A stretch of 19,014 nt of DNA from Candidatus Tepidiaquacellales bacterium UBA6667 (lineage in GTDB: Bacteria; Bacteroidota; Ignavibacteria; Tepidaquicellales; Tepidaquicellaceae), in contig DKKL01000034.1 of assembly GCA_002455255.1 (NCBI GenBank), positions 1-19,014 of the forward strand, read 5' to 3'. Below are positions 1-5,176 of this stretch, piece after piece. The first letter of the stretch is position 1; every line of letters starts with the position of its first letter. Both the position numbers and the translations under genes were made by a program. The notes under the pieces were generated by a model. The model saw nothing but the letters and a program-made list of their open reading frames with translations. It was not told the origin of the DNA and ran no database searches.

Positions 1-681
1 CCCGGTAAAAAAATAGAAATATCTATCCGGGATTACTTTAATGAGTTTTATAAAAATTATGAAGTTAATTATATCAATCCGATTGATTTAAGAAATGCAT
101 ATTTGAGCAATACGGTATTAAAACTTCAATACAATTATGTAACTTTTAAAGGAGTCGTTTATATGCCTGATGATGTAATAAATCCTGTATTAGATGGCAG
201 AAAATATTTAGTTCAATATAATCCTCTCGATTTACAATATATAGATTTATATGCTTTAGAAGATATAAAAATTGGTGATGTCGTGACTATATATAAAGGT
301 CAGATAGTTTGCACTTTAAGAAGTCAGAGTTATATGGGATCAGAAGAAAGACAAGCAGCCGTTTCAAAAATCCGAAGAGGTTTTAAAAAAGCAGTAAGAA
401 ATATGGCTGAGGCGACAGTTGATCTGGAAATCGTAAAATCGGTTGATCCATTCTGCGATGAACTTAACCGAGCCGGACAATTAATTGAAACCCGAAAGCA
501 ATTAGTAAAAGAAACTAAGGATTTAATTGAACTGGATGCAAAAAAATATTTTAGAGTTGATGTTGATGCTTTAACAAATAATGAAACTGAAGAGCCGGAA
601 GAAGTCAAATTTGAATTGTTGAATAATGATGATGTTGATGAACTGAACAATCTAAATTTTAATTATGATGAACTTGAATAA
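1..681 (+). CDS. Mu-type transposase, C-terminal fragment (5' end outside window)
   Basis: The frame is open from base 1, so the gene starts before the window. A TTG at 103 is only an internal codon. What is visible is about 226 codons. The section around 'VVYMPDDVINPVLDGRKYLVQYNPLDLQYIDLY' (split here: a short beta-rich stretch, then VQYNPLDLQYIDLY) matches the pattern of the MuA-type C-terminal beta-barrel, in which a G-x-Y element is followed by V-x-Y-x-P-x-D-L and a strand. A basic helical segment and an acidic tail follow, as in the MuA region that contacts the target-DNA ATPase and the ClpX unfoldase. The catalytic DDE core lies upstream and cannot be seen. In transposable phages this enzyme joins phage ends to target DNA. 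Its stop overlaps the next ATG by one base, so it heads or belongs to the early operon. The family call rests on pattern recognition only. Confidence 0.65.
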   Translation, partial: PGKKIEISIRDYFNEFYKNYEVNYINPIDLRNAYLSNTVLKLQYNYVTFKGVVYMPDDVINPVLDGRKYLVQYNPLDLQYIDLYALEDIKIGDVVTIYKGQIVCTLRSQSYMGSEERQAAVSKIRRGFKKAVRNMAEATVDLEIVKSVDPFCDELNRAGQLIETRKQLVKETKDLIELDAKKYFRVDVDALTNNETEEPEEVKFELLNNDDVDELNNLNFNYDELE

Positions 682-911
682 TGTCTTTAATCACAGAGAA
701 AATAATTGAAATGACAGATATAGAAATTACAAATCAGATTAAAATTTTAATTGATGCATCGGATAGGATCATTAATGATGCAGAAGAACAAAAACATAAT
801 ATTGTTTCAATTTCATTTTTTAGTTGGGTTGATAAAAAATTAAGGTTTATCTGCACTTGGAATTTTACAAGAGAGTTTTATAACAATAATTTAAAAAAAC
901 TATTTAAATAA
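681..911 (+). CDS. Small phage early protein, unknown function
   Basis: The product is 76 aa. Its ATG overlaps the stop codon of the transposase gene (TAATG), so it is translationally coupled. The sequence is rich in Ile, Asn and Lys, with an N-terminal amphipathic helical half and a Trp/Phe-containing C-terminal half around 'SFFSWVDKKLRF'. I recognise no family. In phage Mu the gene after the transposase is the ATPase MuB, and this protein is far too small for that and lacks a Walker motif. Its position and coupling support a real early gene. Confidence 0.6.
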   Translation: MSLITEKIIEMTDIEITNQIKILIDASDRIINDAEEQKHNIVSISFFSWVDKKLRFICTWNFTREFYNNNLKKLFK

Positions 912-923
912 GGAGGAATAAAA

Positions 924-1178
924 ATGAGCAAACAAAGTGTTTATCTCTGGACTGCTACAGTATTTGACAAGGAGTCTGAACAAACTTATAAAACTGACAT
1001 TATATCATTAGAGCGACCTTCAGACAGGGAATTAAGAACATTATTAAACCTTAAAGATTCTGAAATAATATTGTTCTGTAGTATTGAGAGAACTCAAGAT
1101 TTTTTAATTACCATAAGGGAAAAAATTAAAAATTTTGATAAATACTCTTTTTTAAATCCAATTAAATTCGGAGCATAA
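924..1178 (+). CDS. Small phage early protein, unknown function
   Basis: The product is 84 aa. The ATG is preceded by a strong ribosome binding site, AAGGAGG at 910-916, seven bases upstream, which supports this start. The predicted pattern is beta-strand (SVYLWTATVFD), a charged linker, a helix (DRELRTLLNL), then a strand and a short helix with 'SIERTQDF'. The gene at 1274-1459 has a loosely similar layout (MS-x-VxL at the start, LL-x-L in the middle, ERxQ near the end), so the two may be distant duplicates. I recognise no family. It lies in the same run as its neighbours with small gaps. Confidence 0.65.
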   Translation: MSKQSVYLWTATVFDKESEQTYKTDIISLERPSDRELRTLLNLKDSEIILFCSIERTQDFLITIREKIKNFDKYSFLNPIKFGA

Positions 1179-1179
1179 G

Positions 1180-1281
1180 ATGGAAACAGAATATTTTATA
1201 ATAGGGTTTTTTGTCTGGTTGGTTTTTATAGCCCTCGCAAATCATATAGATAATTTATTGAATGGGGATAAAGATGAGTGA
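1180..1281 (+). CDS. Very small single-pass membrane protein
   Basis: A 33-codon ATG-TGA frame begins immediately after the stop at 1178. The product starts METEYF, then has one strongly hydrophobic stretch (IIGFFVWLVFIALA, residues 7-20) and a short polar tail ending in DKDE. It would be a single membrane-spanning peptide. It fills an otherwise empty 95-base gap in a tightly packed operon and ends 8 bases inside the next gene, which is how phage early genes are usually packed. The upstream 'GGAGCATAAG' gives a plausible ribosome binding site. A short regulatory or lysis-related membrane peptide is possible, but no function can be assigned. Confidence 0.5.
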   Translation: METEYFIIGFFVWLVFIALANHIDNLLNGDKDE

Positions 1282-1459
1282 TGTAAATTTGTTTTTATAT
1301 GAGATTATTGTAACAATTGTGGATGATAGCGGTGAGATTTCTGAAAAAGAAATATTTATAATTTCTGATAGTTTTGCGAATGCTTACAGTATTTTTAATT
1401 TATTAAAACTAACATCTGTAACACAAATAATTTTAACAGAAAGAGAACAATTAAATTAA
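1274..1459 (+). CDS. Small phage early protein, unknown function
   Basis: I chose the ATG at 1274 (MSDVNLFLYEI) over the in-frame ATG at 1262. The sequence GGGG at 1264-1267 lies at a suitable distance before 1274, and nothing resembling a ribosome binding site precedes 1262. The product is 61 aa: a hydrophobic strand, an acidic turn (DDSGEISEKE), a second strand, a helix (SFANAYSIFNLL) and a last strand. It resembles the 84-aa product of 924-1178 in layout. It overlaps the end of the small membrane-protein gene, which suggests coupled translation. No known family is recognised. Confidence 0.55.
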   Translation: MSDVNLFLYEIIVTIVDDSGEISEKEIFIISDSFANAYSIFNLLKLTSVTQIILTEREQLN

Positions 1460-1478
1460 TTAAAAAAGGAATAATAAA

Positions 1479-1859
1479 ATGAACACAACAATTAGTAAAA
1501 CATCTGTCGGTGAAAACGGCATAGTTCTCCCGGTTAACGGAAGAAATATTGACTTATCAAAAATGAGTGAGTCAAAAGTTAAAAAGGTTCTTATGCAGGC
1601 ACTGTTTGAAAATCATAAAGAATTTATATCTTCTATGGAAGTTGATAAAGAATGTAAAATTAAAGCAAAAATTATTGACCGTGAGATTGCAAAAACTAAA
1701 GCAGGAATTGAAAAAGATGAAAACAAAAAAAGAAGAACTGATGCTAAAAAAAATATGGCAAGATTATCAGTAGAGAAAAATCATTTATATAAAATGATTA
1801 AAATGTTTGGAGTTGATGTTGAAAAAGAAATTAAAAATTTAACTGCAATTTCAGAATGA
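1479..1859 (+). CDS. Lysine-rich coiled-coil phage early protein
   Basis: The product is 126 aa. An AAGGA ribosome binding site lies at about 1466-1470. The N-terminal 30 residues are mixed. From about residue 33 onward the chain is almost entirely charged helix with heptad-like spacing (EKDENKKRRTDAKKNMARL region), predicting a coiled coil. The very high Lys and Glu content is typical of small phage early DNA-associated proteins, but I recognise no family. Its stop overlaps the following ATG by four bases (ATGA), so translation of the next gene is probably coupled. Confidence 0.65.
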   Translation: MNTTISKTSVGENGIVLPVNGRNIDLSKMSESKVKKVLMQALFENHKEFISSMEVDKECKIKAKIIDREIAKTKAGIEKDENKKRRTDAKKNMARLSVEKNHLYKMIKMFGVDVEKEIKNLTAISE

Positions 1860-2443
1860 GTTATAAAGGATTCAAAAGTCAGAGGGCATTTCATAATTTC
1901 AAGATTCATGCACTTGCATCAATGATAGTGCCTTCTGATATGCTTGATGAATTTAAAAAGGATAAAGTTAAAAAGATAATTGAAAAACGGTTTGGTGATA
2001 ATGTACCAAACTGTAATTTCTGTGGAAAAGATGATTGTATGTTCTGTAGTTTTACTAAGATTACAGGATCAGTATTAGAACTTACTAATGAAGAGGCGGA
2101 ATTTCTTTATAAAAATTTGCTGTCAGATTATGAACGAGTAAAAAACAACAACAAAGTAGTTGAGAATATTCTTGGTACCGGTAAGATGATGAGCGATGCT
2201 CAGAGAAAGAAAATAATCCGGATCTGTCGGTATAAGTTCAACTGGGGCATTGAAGTGACGTTTTCAAAATTAATTGAGTTCGTTCCGGATCTGCGGAAAA
2301 AACTGACACAATGGGAAATTGATAATTATAAAATGGTTGCACTTTATGGCAAAATAACAAAGTCTCAAGCACTGAAAATTATAAAAATTCTTGAAAAAAT
2401 TGAAAAAAATAATTTAAAAAAGGATGTTGCAAATGGCTCGTAA
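1856..2443 (+). CDS. Zinc-knuckle protein with GemA/gp16-like C-terminus
   Basis: The product is 195 aa. Near the N-terminus four cysteines (about residues 53, 56, 61 and 64) form a C-x2-C-x4-C-x2-C knuckle (CNFCGKDDCMFC), likely to bind zinc. From about residue 110 a segment 'MSDAQRKKIIRICRYKFNW' followed by a terminal 'ITKSQALKIIKILEKI' resembles the layout of the Mu gp16/GemA family (DUF1018): an opening QxxxI helix and a closing helix in which an EA/QA motif precedes I-x-x-L. GemA modulates host DNA supercoiling and gene expression early in Mu infection. The zinc knuckle is not part of that family as I know it. The start at 1856 overlaps the previous stop (ATGA). The GemA link is tentative. 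Confidence 0.5.
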   Translation: MSYKGFKSQRAFHNFKIHALASMIVPSDMLDEFKKDKVKKIIEKRFGDNVPNCNFCGKDDCMFCSFTKITGSVLELTNEEAEFLYKNLLSDYERVKNNNKVVENILGTGKMMSDAQRKKIIRICRYKFNWGIEVTFSKLIEFVPDLRKKLTQWEIDNYKMVALYGKITKSQALKIIKILEKIEKNNLKKDVANGS

Positions 2444-2744
2444 GAAAGTTATAAACGGTATTGATTTAACTTCTGATAAAAAATTTACACTGAGTGATAT
2501 AGTTGATTTGGAATTAAAAATAATGTCACAATCTAAGAATAACATTAAGATTAGAGGTGGTAAAAAGAATTATTATTTAAAAACAACTTATACTTTAAAT
2601 GAAATTCCTATAAAAATTATTTTTGAATATACTCCTGAAACACAAACTTTGATGCATAAAGAGTGGGATAAGGTTCATAACAAATTATTAACAAAAGCTT
2701 TAGAAAAACAATCTCTTAGAAATAAAAATTTATTAACTCATTAA
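2433..2744 (+). CDS. Small basic phage early protein, unknown function
   Basis: I chose the ATG at 2433 (MARKKVINGIDL) over the in-frame ATG at 2424 because AGGA at 2421-2424 gives the right spacing for 2433. The product is 103 aa, very basic, with an N-terminal Arg/Lys patch, a central 'SDIVDLELKIM' helix and strands around 'NYYLKTTYTL' and 'IPIKIIFEY'. The start lies inside the end of the previous gene, so translation is coupled. No family is recognised. The basic charge could mean nucleic-acid contact, but nothing in the sequence proves it. Confidence 0.55.
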   Translation: MARKKVINGIDLTSDKKFTLSDIVDLELKIMSQSKNNIKIRGGKKNYYLKTTYTLNEIPIKIIFEYTPETQTLMHKEWDKVHNKLLTKALEKQSLRNKNLLTH

Positions 2745-2754
2745 AATTAATTTT

Positions 2755-3291
2755 ATGGAAATAACAGATATCCAAGTACTTACAAAAGAGTACGCAGAAT
2801 CAAATGACAAACTTCAAAATTATCTGAATGAATTTAATGAAGCTCTTGAAGATGTCAGAAGAAAATACATTGGAATGATAAAAATATCCAGTGTTGAACT
2901 TTCGAGGAAAACAGAAATTCTTGCAAATGCAATTTCTGAGAATAAGCATTTATTCGTAAAACCAAAAACTTTTACATTTCATGGGATAAAAGTCGGACTG
3001 AACAAATCAAAAGAAAGTTTTGAAATTGAAGATGAAGAACGAACAATTAAGTTGATTGAAAAATTCTTTGATGAAGAAAAGAATTTTTATATTGATTTAA
3101 AAAAATCTGTTAAAAAATCTGCATTAAAGGATCTGTCCGAATCAGAATTGGCAAAAATAAAGGTTGTCAAAAATGAAGGTGAAGATCAGGTGTTGATAAA
3201 AAGTGTTGATGATATAATTAATAAGATGGTTAATTCTATCATTAAATCTATTGGAAGTGATGATATTAAAGTTGATATAAAAGCAGCTTAA
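2755..3291 (+). CDS. gam: Mu Gam-like host-nuclease inhibitor
   Basis: The product is 178 aa, close to the length of phage Mu Gam. Gam-family proteins are Ku-like and bind the ends of linear double-stranded DNA, protecting incoming phage DNA from host exonucleases such as RecBCD. The layout fits: an N-terminal long helix (to about residue 65), a central signature 'KTFTFHGIKVGL' (about 71-82) matching the family's short beta stretch, then 'EDEERTIKLIEKFF', 'DLKKSVKKSALKDL' and a closing helical segment. The gene sits in the middle of the early operon, as gam does in Mu. This is the best-supported functional call in the phage block, although it rests on motif memory rather than a search. Confidence 0.7.
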   Translation: MEITDIQVLTKEYAESNDKLQNYLNEFNEALEDVRRKYIGMIKISSVELSRKTEILANAISENKHLFVKPKTFTFHGIKVGLNKSKESFEIEDEERTIKLIEKFFDEEKNFYIDLKKSVKKSALKDLSESELAKIKVVKNEGEDQVLIKSVDDIINKMVNSIIKSIGSDDIKVDIKAA

Positions 3292-3301
3292 TTTAATTAC
3301 A

Positions 3302-3604
3302 TTGGAAAACAGGGATTCCAAAATATTAGCTCGGATTATGGAAAGGACTGAACGTAATCCTATTTACTCGGTAGAGCTGGAGAAGGAGTTTAAAATTTCC
3401 GGTGCTATATTAAGAAATATTATTCGTGGGTTTAGAAGGGATGGTATTCCAGTTGCTAATTGTCATACTGGATATTATTATGCAAAGTCATTTAAAGAAA
3501 TGGAATCTACAATTACCGATTTAGAAAAAAGAGCATTTAGTATGTTGGAGACTGTGTCGAAGCTGAAAAAGAATTTTGAAAAATCGCAGTTGGAGTTGTT
3601 CTGA
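3302..3604 (+). CDS. Winged-helix DNA-binding phage regulator
   Basis: The product is 100 aa from a TTG start at 3302. A later ATG at 3338 would remove part of the first helix, so I keep TTG. Residues about 20-60 form a helix-turn-helix/winged-helix pattern: 'SVELEKEFKISGAILRNIIR' followed by a basic wing (RRDGIPVANCHTGYYYA), as in HTH_11/BirA-like N-terminal domains. The last 35 residues predict a coiled coil for dimerisation. It probably binds DNA as a small phage transcriptional regulator. The position after gam is consistent with an early regulator, but its target is unknown. Confidence 0.6.
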   Translation: MENRDSKILARIMERTERNPIYSVELEKEFKISGAILRNIIRGFRRDGIPVANCHTGYYYAKSFKEMESTITDLEKRAFSMLETVSKLKKNFEKSQLELF

Positions 3605-3620
3605 TAAAATAATAAATAAA

Positions 3621-3806
3621 ATGAGATACAAAAAAATCTTCAAGGAAGTAAAAAGAAAACCTTTAAAATTGGTTAAAGTTCAATCCGGTGATGACATCTA
3701 TGAGGGTTATTTAAGTTTTAATGATGGTGATGTAATTGAACTTCAGATTGGAAATTTGTTTAAATTGTTTTCAAAAAAACTCATTAAAATTACTGTAATA
3801 AATTGA
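3621..3806 (+). CDS. Small basic beta-rich protein, unknown function
   Basis: The first ATG of this frame outside the upstream gene is at 3621. An upstream TTG at 3576 would lie inside the preceding gene in another frame and is less likely. The product is 61 aa: a basic N-terminus (MRYKKIFKEVKRKPLKL), then 'VQSGDDIYEGYLSFNDGDVIEL', which predicts a small SH3-like or KOW-like beta barrel, and a Lys-rich end. No family is assigned. Its stop overlaps the TTG start of the next gene, so the two are translationally coupled. Confidence 0.5.
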   Translation: MRYKKIFKEVKRKPLKLVKVQSGDDIYEGYLSFNDGDVIELQIGNLFKLFSKKLIKITVIN

Positions 3807-4162
3807 AAAAGAAATCAATTGATATAAATCAAAAAGATATAGCTAAAGCGATTGGTTGTAGTAGACAATATCTTAGTAGTGTAATTAACGGAAAAGAAAA
3901 ATCATTATTGGCAAATTTTGTGTTTAAAGAATATTTAGAATTAGATGTAACTATAAATTTTGTTAAATTAATGTTACTTGATGGCACTGAAGATCTTATC
4001 AATTATACTCTTGAAAGTAGAAAAAATTTAGCAGCTAAAGAAGTAGCATTTGAATTAAAAAGAATGAGAGATAAATTTTTAAAAAATTTGATTGAGGGAA
4101 ATATAGAAGATAAAATTAATAAAGTACTATTTGAGAAATCTAAAGTTATAAAAAATGGATAA
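3803..4162 (+). CDS. XRE/Cro-like helix-turn-helix phage protein
   Basis: The product is 119 aa from a TTG start at 3803 that overlaps the previous stop. Residues 9-32 contain a clear Cro/XRE helix-turn-helix ('NQKDIAKAIGCSRQYLSSVI' followed by NGK). The rest is helical and lysine-rich, with no second recognisable domain. It could be a repressor or a middle-gene activator of the Mor type, since it sits late in the early operon, but the sequence does not show Mor features. No upstream ribosome binding site is evident, so translation probably relies on coupling to the 3621-3806 gene. Confidence 0.6.
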   Translation: MKKKSIDINQKDIAKAIGCSRQYLSSVINGKEKSLLANFVFKEYLELDVTINFVKLMLLDGTEDLINYTLESRKNLAAKEVAFELKRMRDKFLKNLIEGNIEDKINKVLFEKSKVIKNG

Positions 4163-4340
4163 AATAAAAAAATTGGTCATTCAACAAGAATTTGAAGATT
4201 TAATGAAATTTGTAGCTAATAATACTGCACCACATCAATTAGAACTTCGATGTTTTGCTCATAAATGTCTTGAAGGTCGAAATGAATTGTTACAAACTAT
4301 ACAAAATAAAAGTACTAAAACAAAAAGATTTATTTCCTAA
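4155..4340 (+). CDS. Small phage protein, unknown function
   Basis: The product is 61 aa. The ATG lies 8 bases inside the end of the helix-turn-helix gene, indicating coupled translation. The sequence is helical with a central 'APHQLELRCFAHKCLEGRNELL' region holding two cysteines and two histidines (one His before the first Cys, one just before the second). This spacing does not match a known zinc motif. The C-terminus is short and basic. No family is recognised, and its reality rests on operon packing. Confidence 0.45.
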   Translation: MDKIKKLVIQQEFEDLMKFVANNTAPHQLELRCFAHKCLEGRNELLQTIQNKSTKTKRFIS

Positions 4341-4363
4341 TAAAAAAATAAATCTAAATCTTA

Positions 4364-4621
4364 ATGAAAAAACAAAGGTCAAAAAGTGATAAATTTAAAA
4401 TGCGATGTCCGAAGTGTAAGCGTTATAACACTGAGGTTATTGATACACGCACAAATATGACTTTTGTTTCGAGAGTCAGAGCATGCAATGAGTGTATGTA
4501 TGTTTTTACCACTAAAGAGACTGTTGATGAGACTTATGACCATCCAAAATATAAGAAGTTAATGAGAGAACTTCAGCAAAATCAAATAGAAATTTTTAAT
4601 AACAATAAGGAGGAAAAATAA
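4364..4621 (+). CDS. Ogr/Delta/Com-like zinc-ribbon regulator
   Basis: The product is 85 aa. Cysteines at about residues 15, 18, 41 and 44 form a C-P-x-C ... C-x-x-C zinc ribbon. Between them is 'TRTNMTFVSRVRACNEC', then 'YVFTTKETVDE'. This closely follows the Ogr/Delta family of P2-like phages (CPxC, TR, R-x-x-x-C, then F-x-T-x-E), whose members activate phage late-gene promoters. Mu Com, a zinc-finger translational activator, is a related idea. The C-terminal 30 residues are a charged helix. A zinc ribbon of the NrdR type is an alternative, but the expected ATP-cone domain is missing. No late genes lie downstream in this window. Confidence 0.6.
   Translation: MKKQRSKSDKFKMRCPKCKRYNTEVIDTRTNMTFVSRVRACNECMYVFTTKETVDETYDHPKYKKLMRELQQNQIEIFNNNKEEK
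4607..4613 (+). promoter_or_regulatory. Strong ribosome binding site for the 4623 gene
   Basis: AAGGAGG lies nine bases before the ATG at 4623 and inside the last codons of the zinc-ribbon gene. It is one of the strongest Shine-Dalgarno sequences in the window, with the one at 910-916. Confidence 0.7.
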
Positions 4622-4622
4622 A

Positions 4623-4868
4623 ATGAAATACACAGAATCACCAATTTTAGATGGTGACGGTAAAAGAATTATAATTCAAGGAATATCAAATTTTGGGATG
4701 AATTCTTTTGATAAAAAAAATGCATGCCATAATGGATATATAACAGGTAAATTTATTGGTAAGATTAAACATACTACGATAACCCAAGAAATAATAAAAG
4801 GAAAAACCAAAATGTTACCTAATAATACTTGGGTTGAAGGGTTTCCGGTGCAAGTTTATGAGAATTAA
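4623..4868 (+). CDS. Small phage protein, unknown function (last gene of early operon)
   Basis: The product is 81 aa, started by an ATG with a strong ribosome binding site nine bases upstream. It looks beta-rich, with 'GKRIIIQGISNFG', 'NGYITGKFIGKIKHTTIT' and a terminal 'WVEGFPVQVYEN'. I see no catalytic motif or known family. It starts one base after the zinc-ribbon stop and is the last gene before the terminator-bearing intergenic region, so it probably closes the early transcript. Confidence 0.55.
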   Translation: MKYTESPILDGDGKRIIIQGISNFGMNSFDKKNACHNGYITGKFIGKIKHTTITQEIIKGKTKMLPNNTWVEGFPVQVYEN

Positions 4869-4977
4869 TAAAACCTTATATTTATATATAAATTTTGCTC
4901 ACAGGTCGCACAGGACGGCTCTTTTTATATTAATTGAGTATATTATAATGTTAATTTATGTAGTTCCCGTAGTTCCC

Positions 4978-5001
4978 AGTTCCCGAAATGCGGGAACTTT
5001 T
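4978..5001 (+). terminator. Rho-independent terminator of the phage early operon
   Basis: An 8-bp perfect stem (AGTTCCCG with CGGGAACT) closes a 5-base loop and is followed by TTT. It lies 109 bases after the stop of the last phage gene. Upstream GTTCCCG copies could pair with the same CGGGAAC strand, so alternative hairpins are possible. Confidence 0.65.
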
Positions 5002-5058
5002 GTTCCCGCCAGCATTTCTACCCTTTAAAATTATAATTATTTTGAGGTTTTTAAAATT

Positions 5059-5086
5059 AAAATTCTAATAAAATTAGAATTTTTTG
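5059..5086. terminator. AT-rich bidirectional stem-loop between convergent genes
   Basis: The arms 5059-5069 (AAAATTCTAAT) and 5073-5083 form an 11-bp perfect stem around a 3-base loop. T residues follow on the plus strand, and an A-rich plus-strand flank gives T residues when read leftward. It lies between the converging phage operon and the 5174-6022 gene and could terminate both, although the stem has only two G-C pairs in total. Confidence 0.45.
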
Positions 5087-5092
5087 AGTTCC

Positions 5093-5112
5093 ATTGCAAA
5101 TAGCGTGGTTCA
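5093..5112 (+). repeat. 20-bp direct repeat, copy 1
   Basis: ATTGCAAATAGCGTGGTTCA matches the copy at 5157-5176 at 18 of 20 positions, including an unbroken AGCGTGGTTCA. The two copies start 64 bp apart in the same orientation. Spaced repeats of about 20 bp ending in CA are how transposase-binding sites are arranged at Mu-like ends. Confidence 0.55.
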
Positions 5113-5156
5113 CTCCTTTAATTTCAGCGTTTTTTTGATGCCTCTTTTTCATTATC

Positions 5157-5176
5157 ATTGCATAAAGCGTGGTTCA
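5157..5176 (+). repeat. 20-bp direct repeat, copy 2, overlapping a stop codon
   Basis: ATTGCATAAAGCGTGGTTCA is the second copy of the repeat at 5093-5112. Its final TCA is the TGA stop codon of the leftward 5174-6022 gene. If it is the outer end of a Mu-like element, that gene is cut by the element and uses its terminal TGA as a stop. Confidence 0.5.

Larger units (their letters stand above)
4869..5173. other. 305-bp non-coding junction between phage block and defence block
   Basis: No convincing gene lies here. The stretch holds a GC-rich terminator (4978-5001), an AT-rich bidirectional stem-loop (5059-5083), four GTTCCC-containing repeats (4963-5008) and the first of two 20-bp direct repeats (5093-5112 and 5157-5176). 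It separates the rightward phage operon from the leftward helix-turn-helix gene. Confidence 0.6.

Noticed and set aside
681..911. MuB-like ATPase following the transposase
   Set aside because: The product is only 76 aa and has no Walker A motif.
4834..5028. 64-aa plus-strand frame after the phage operon
   Set aside because: It overlaps the previous gene and runs through the terminator hairpin and GTTCCC repeats; its composition is that of non-coding DNA.
4869..5173. tRNA or small structured RNA gene
   Set aside because: No cloverleaf or conserved T-loop sequence is visible; the structures seen are explained by terminators and repeats.
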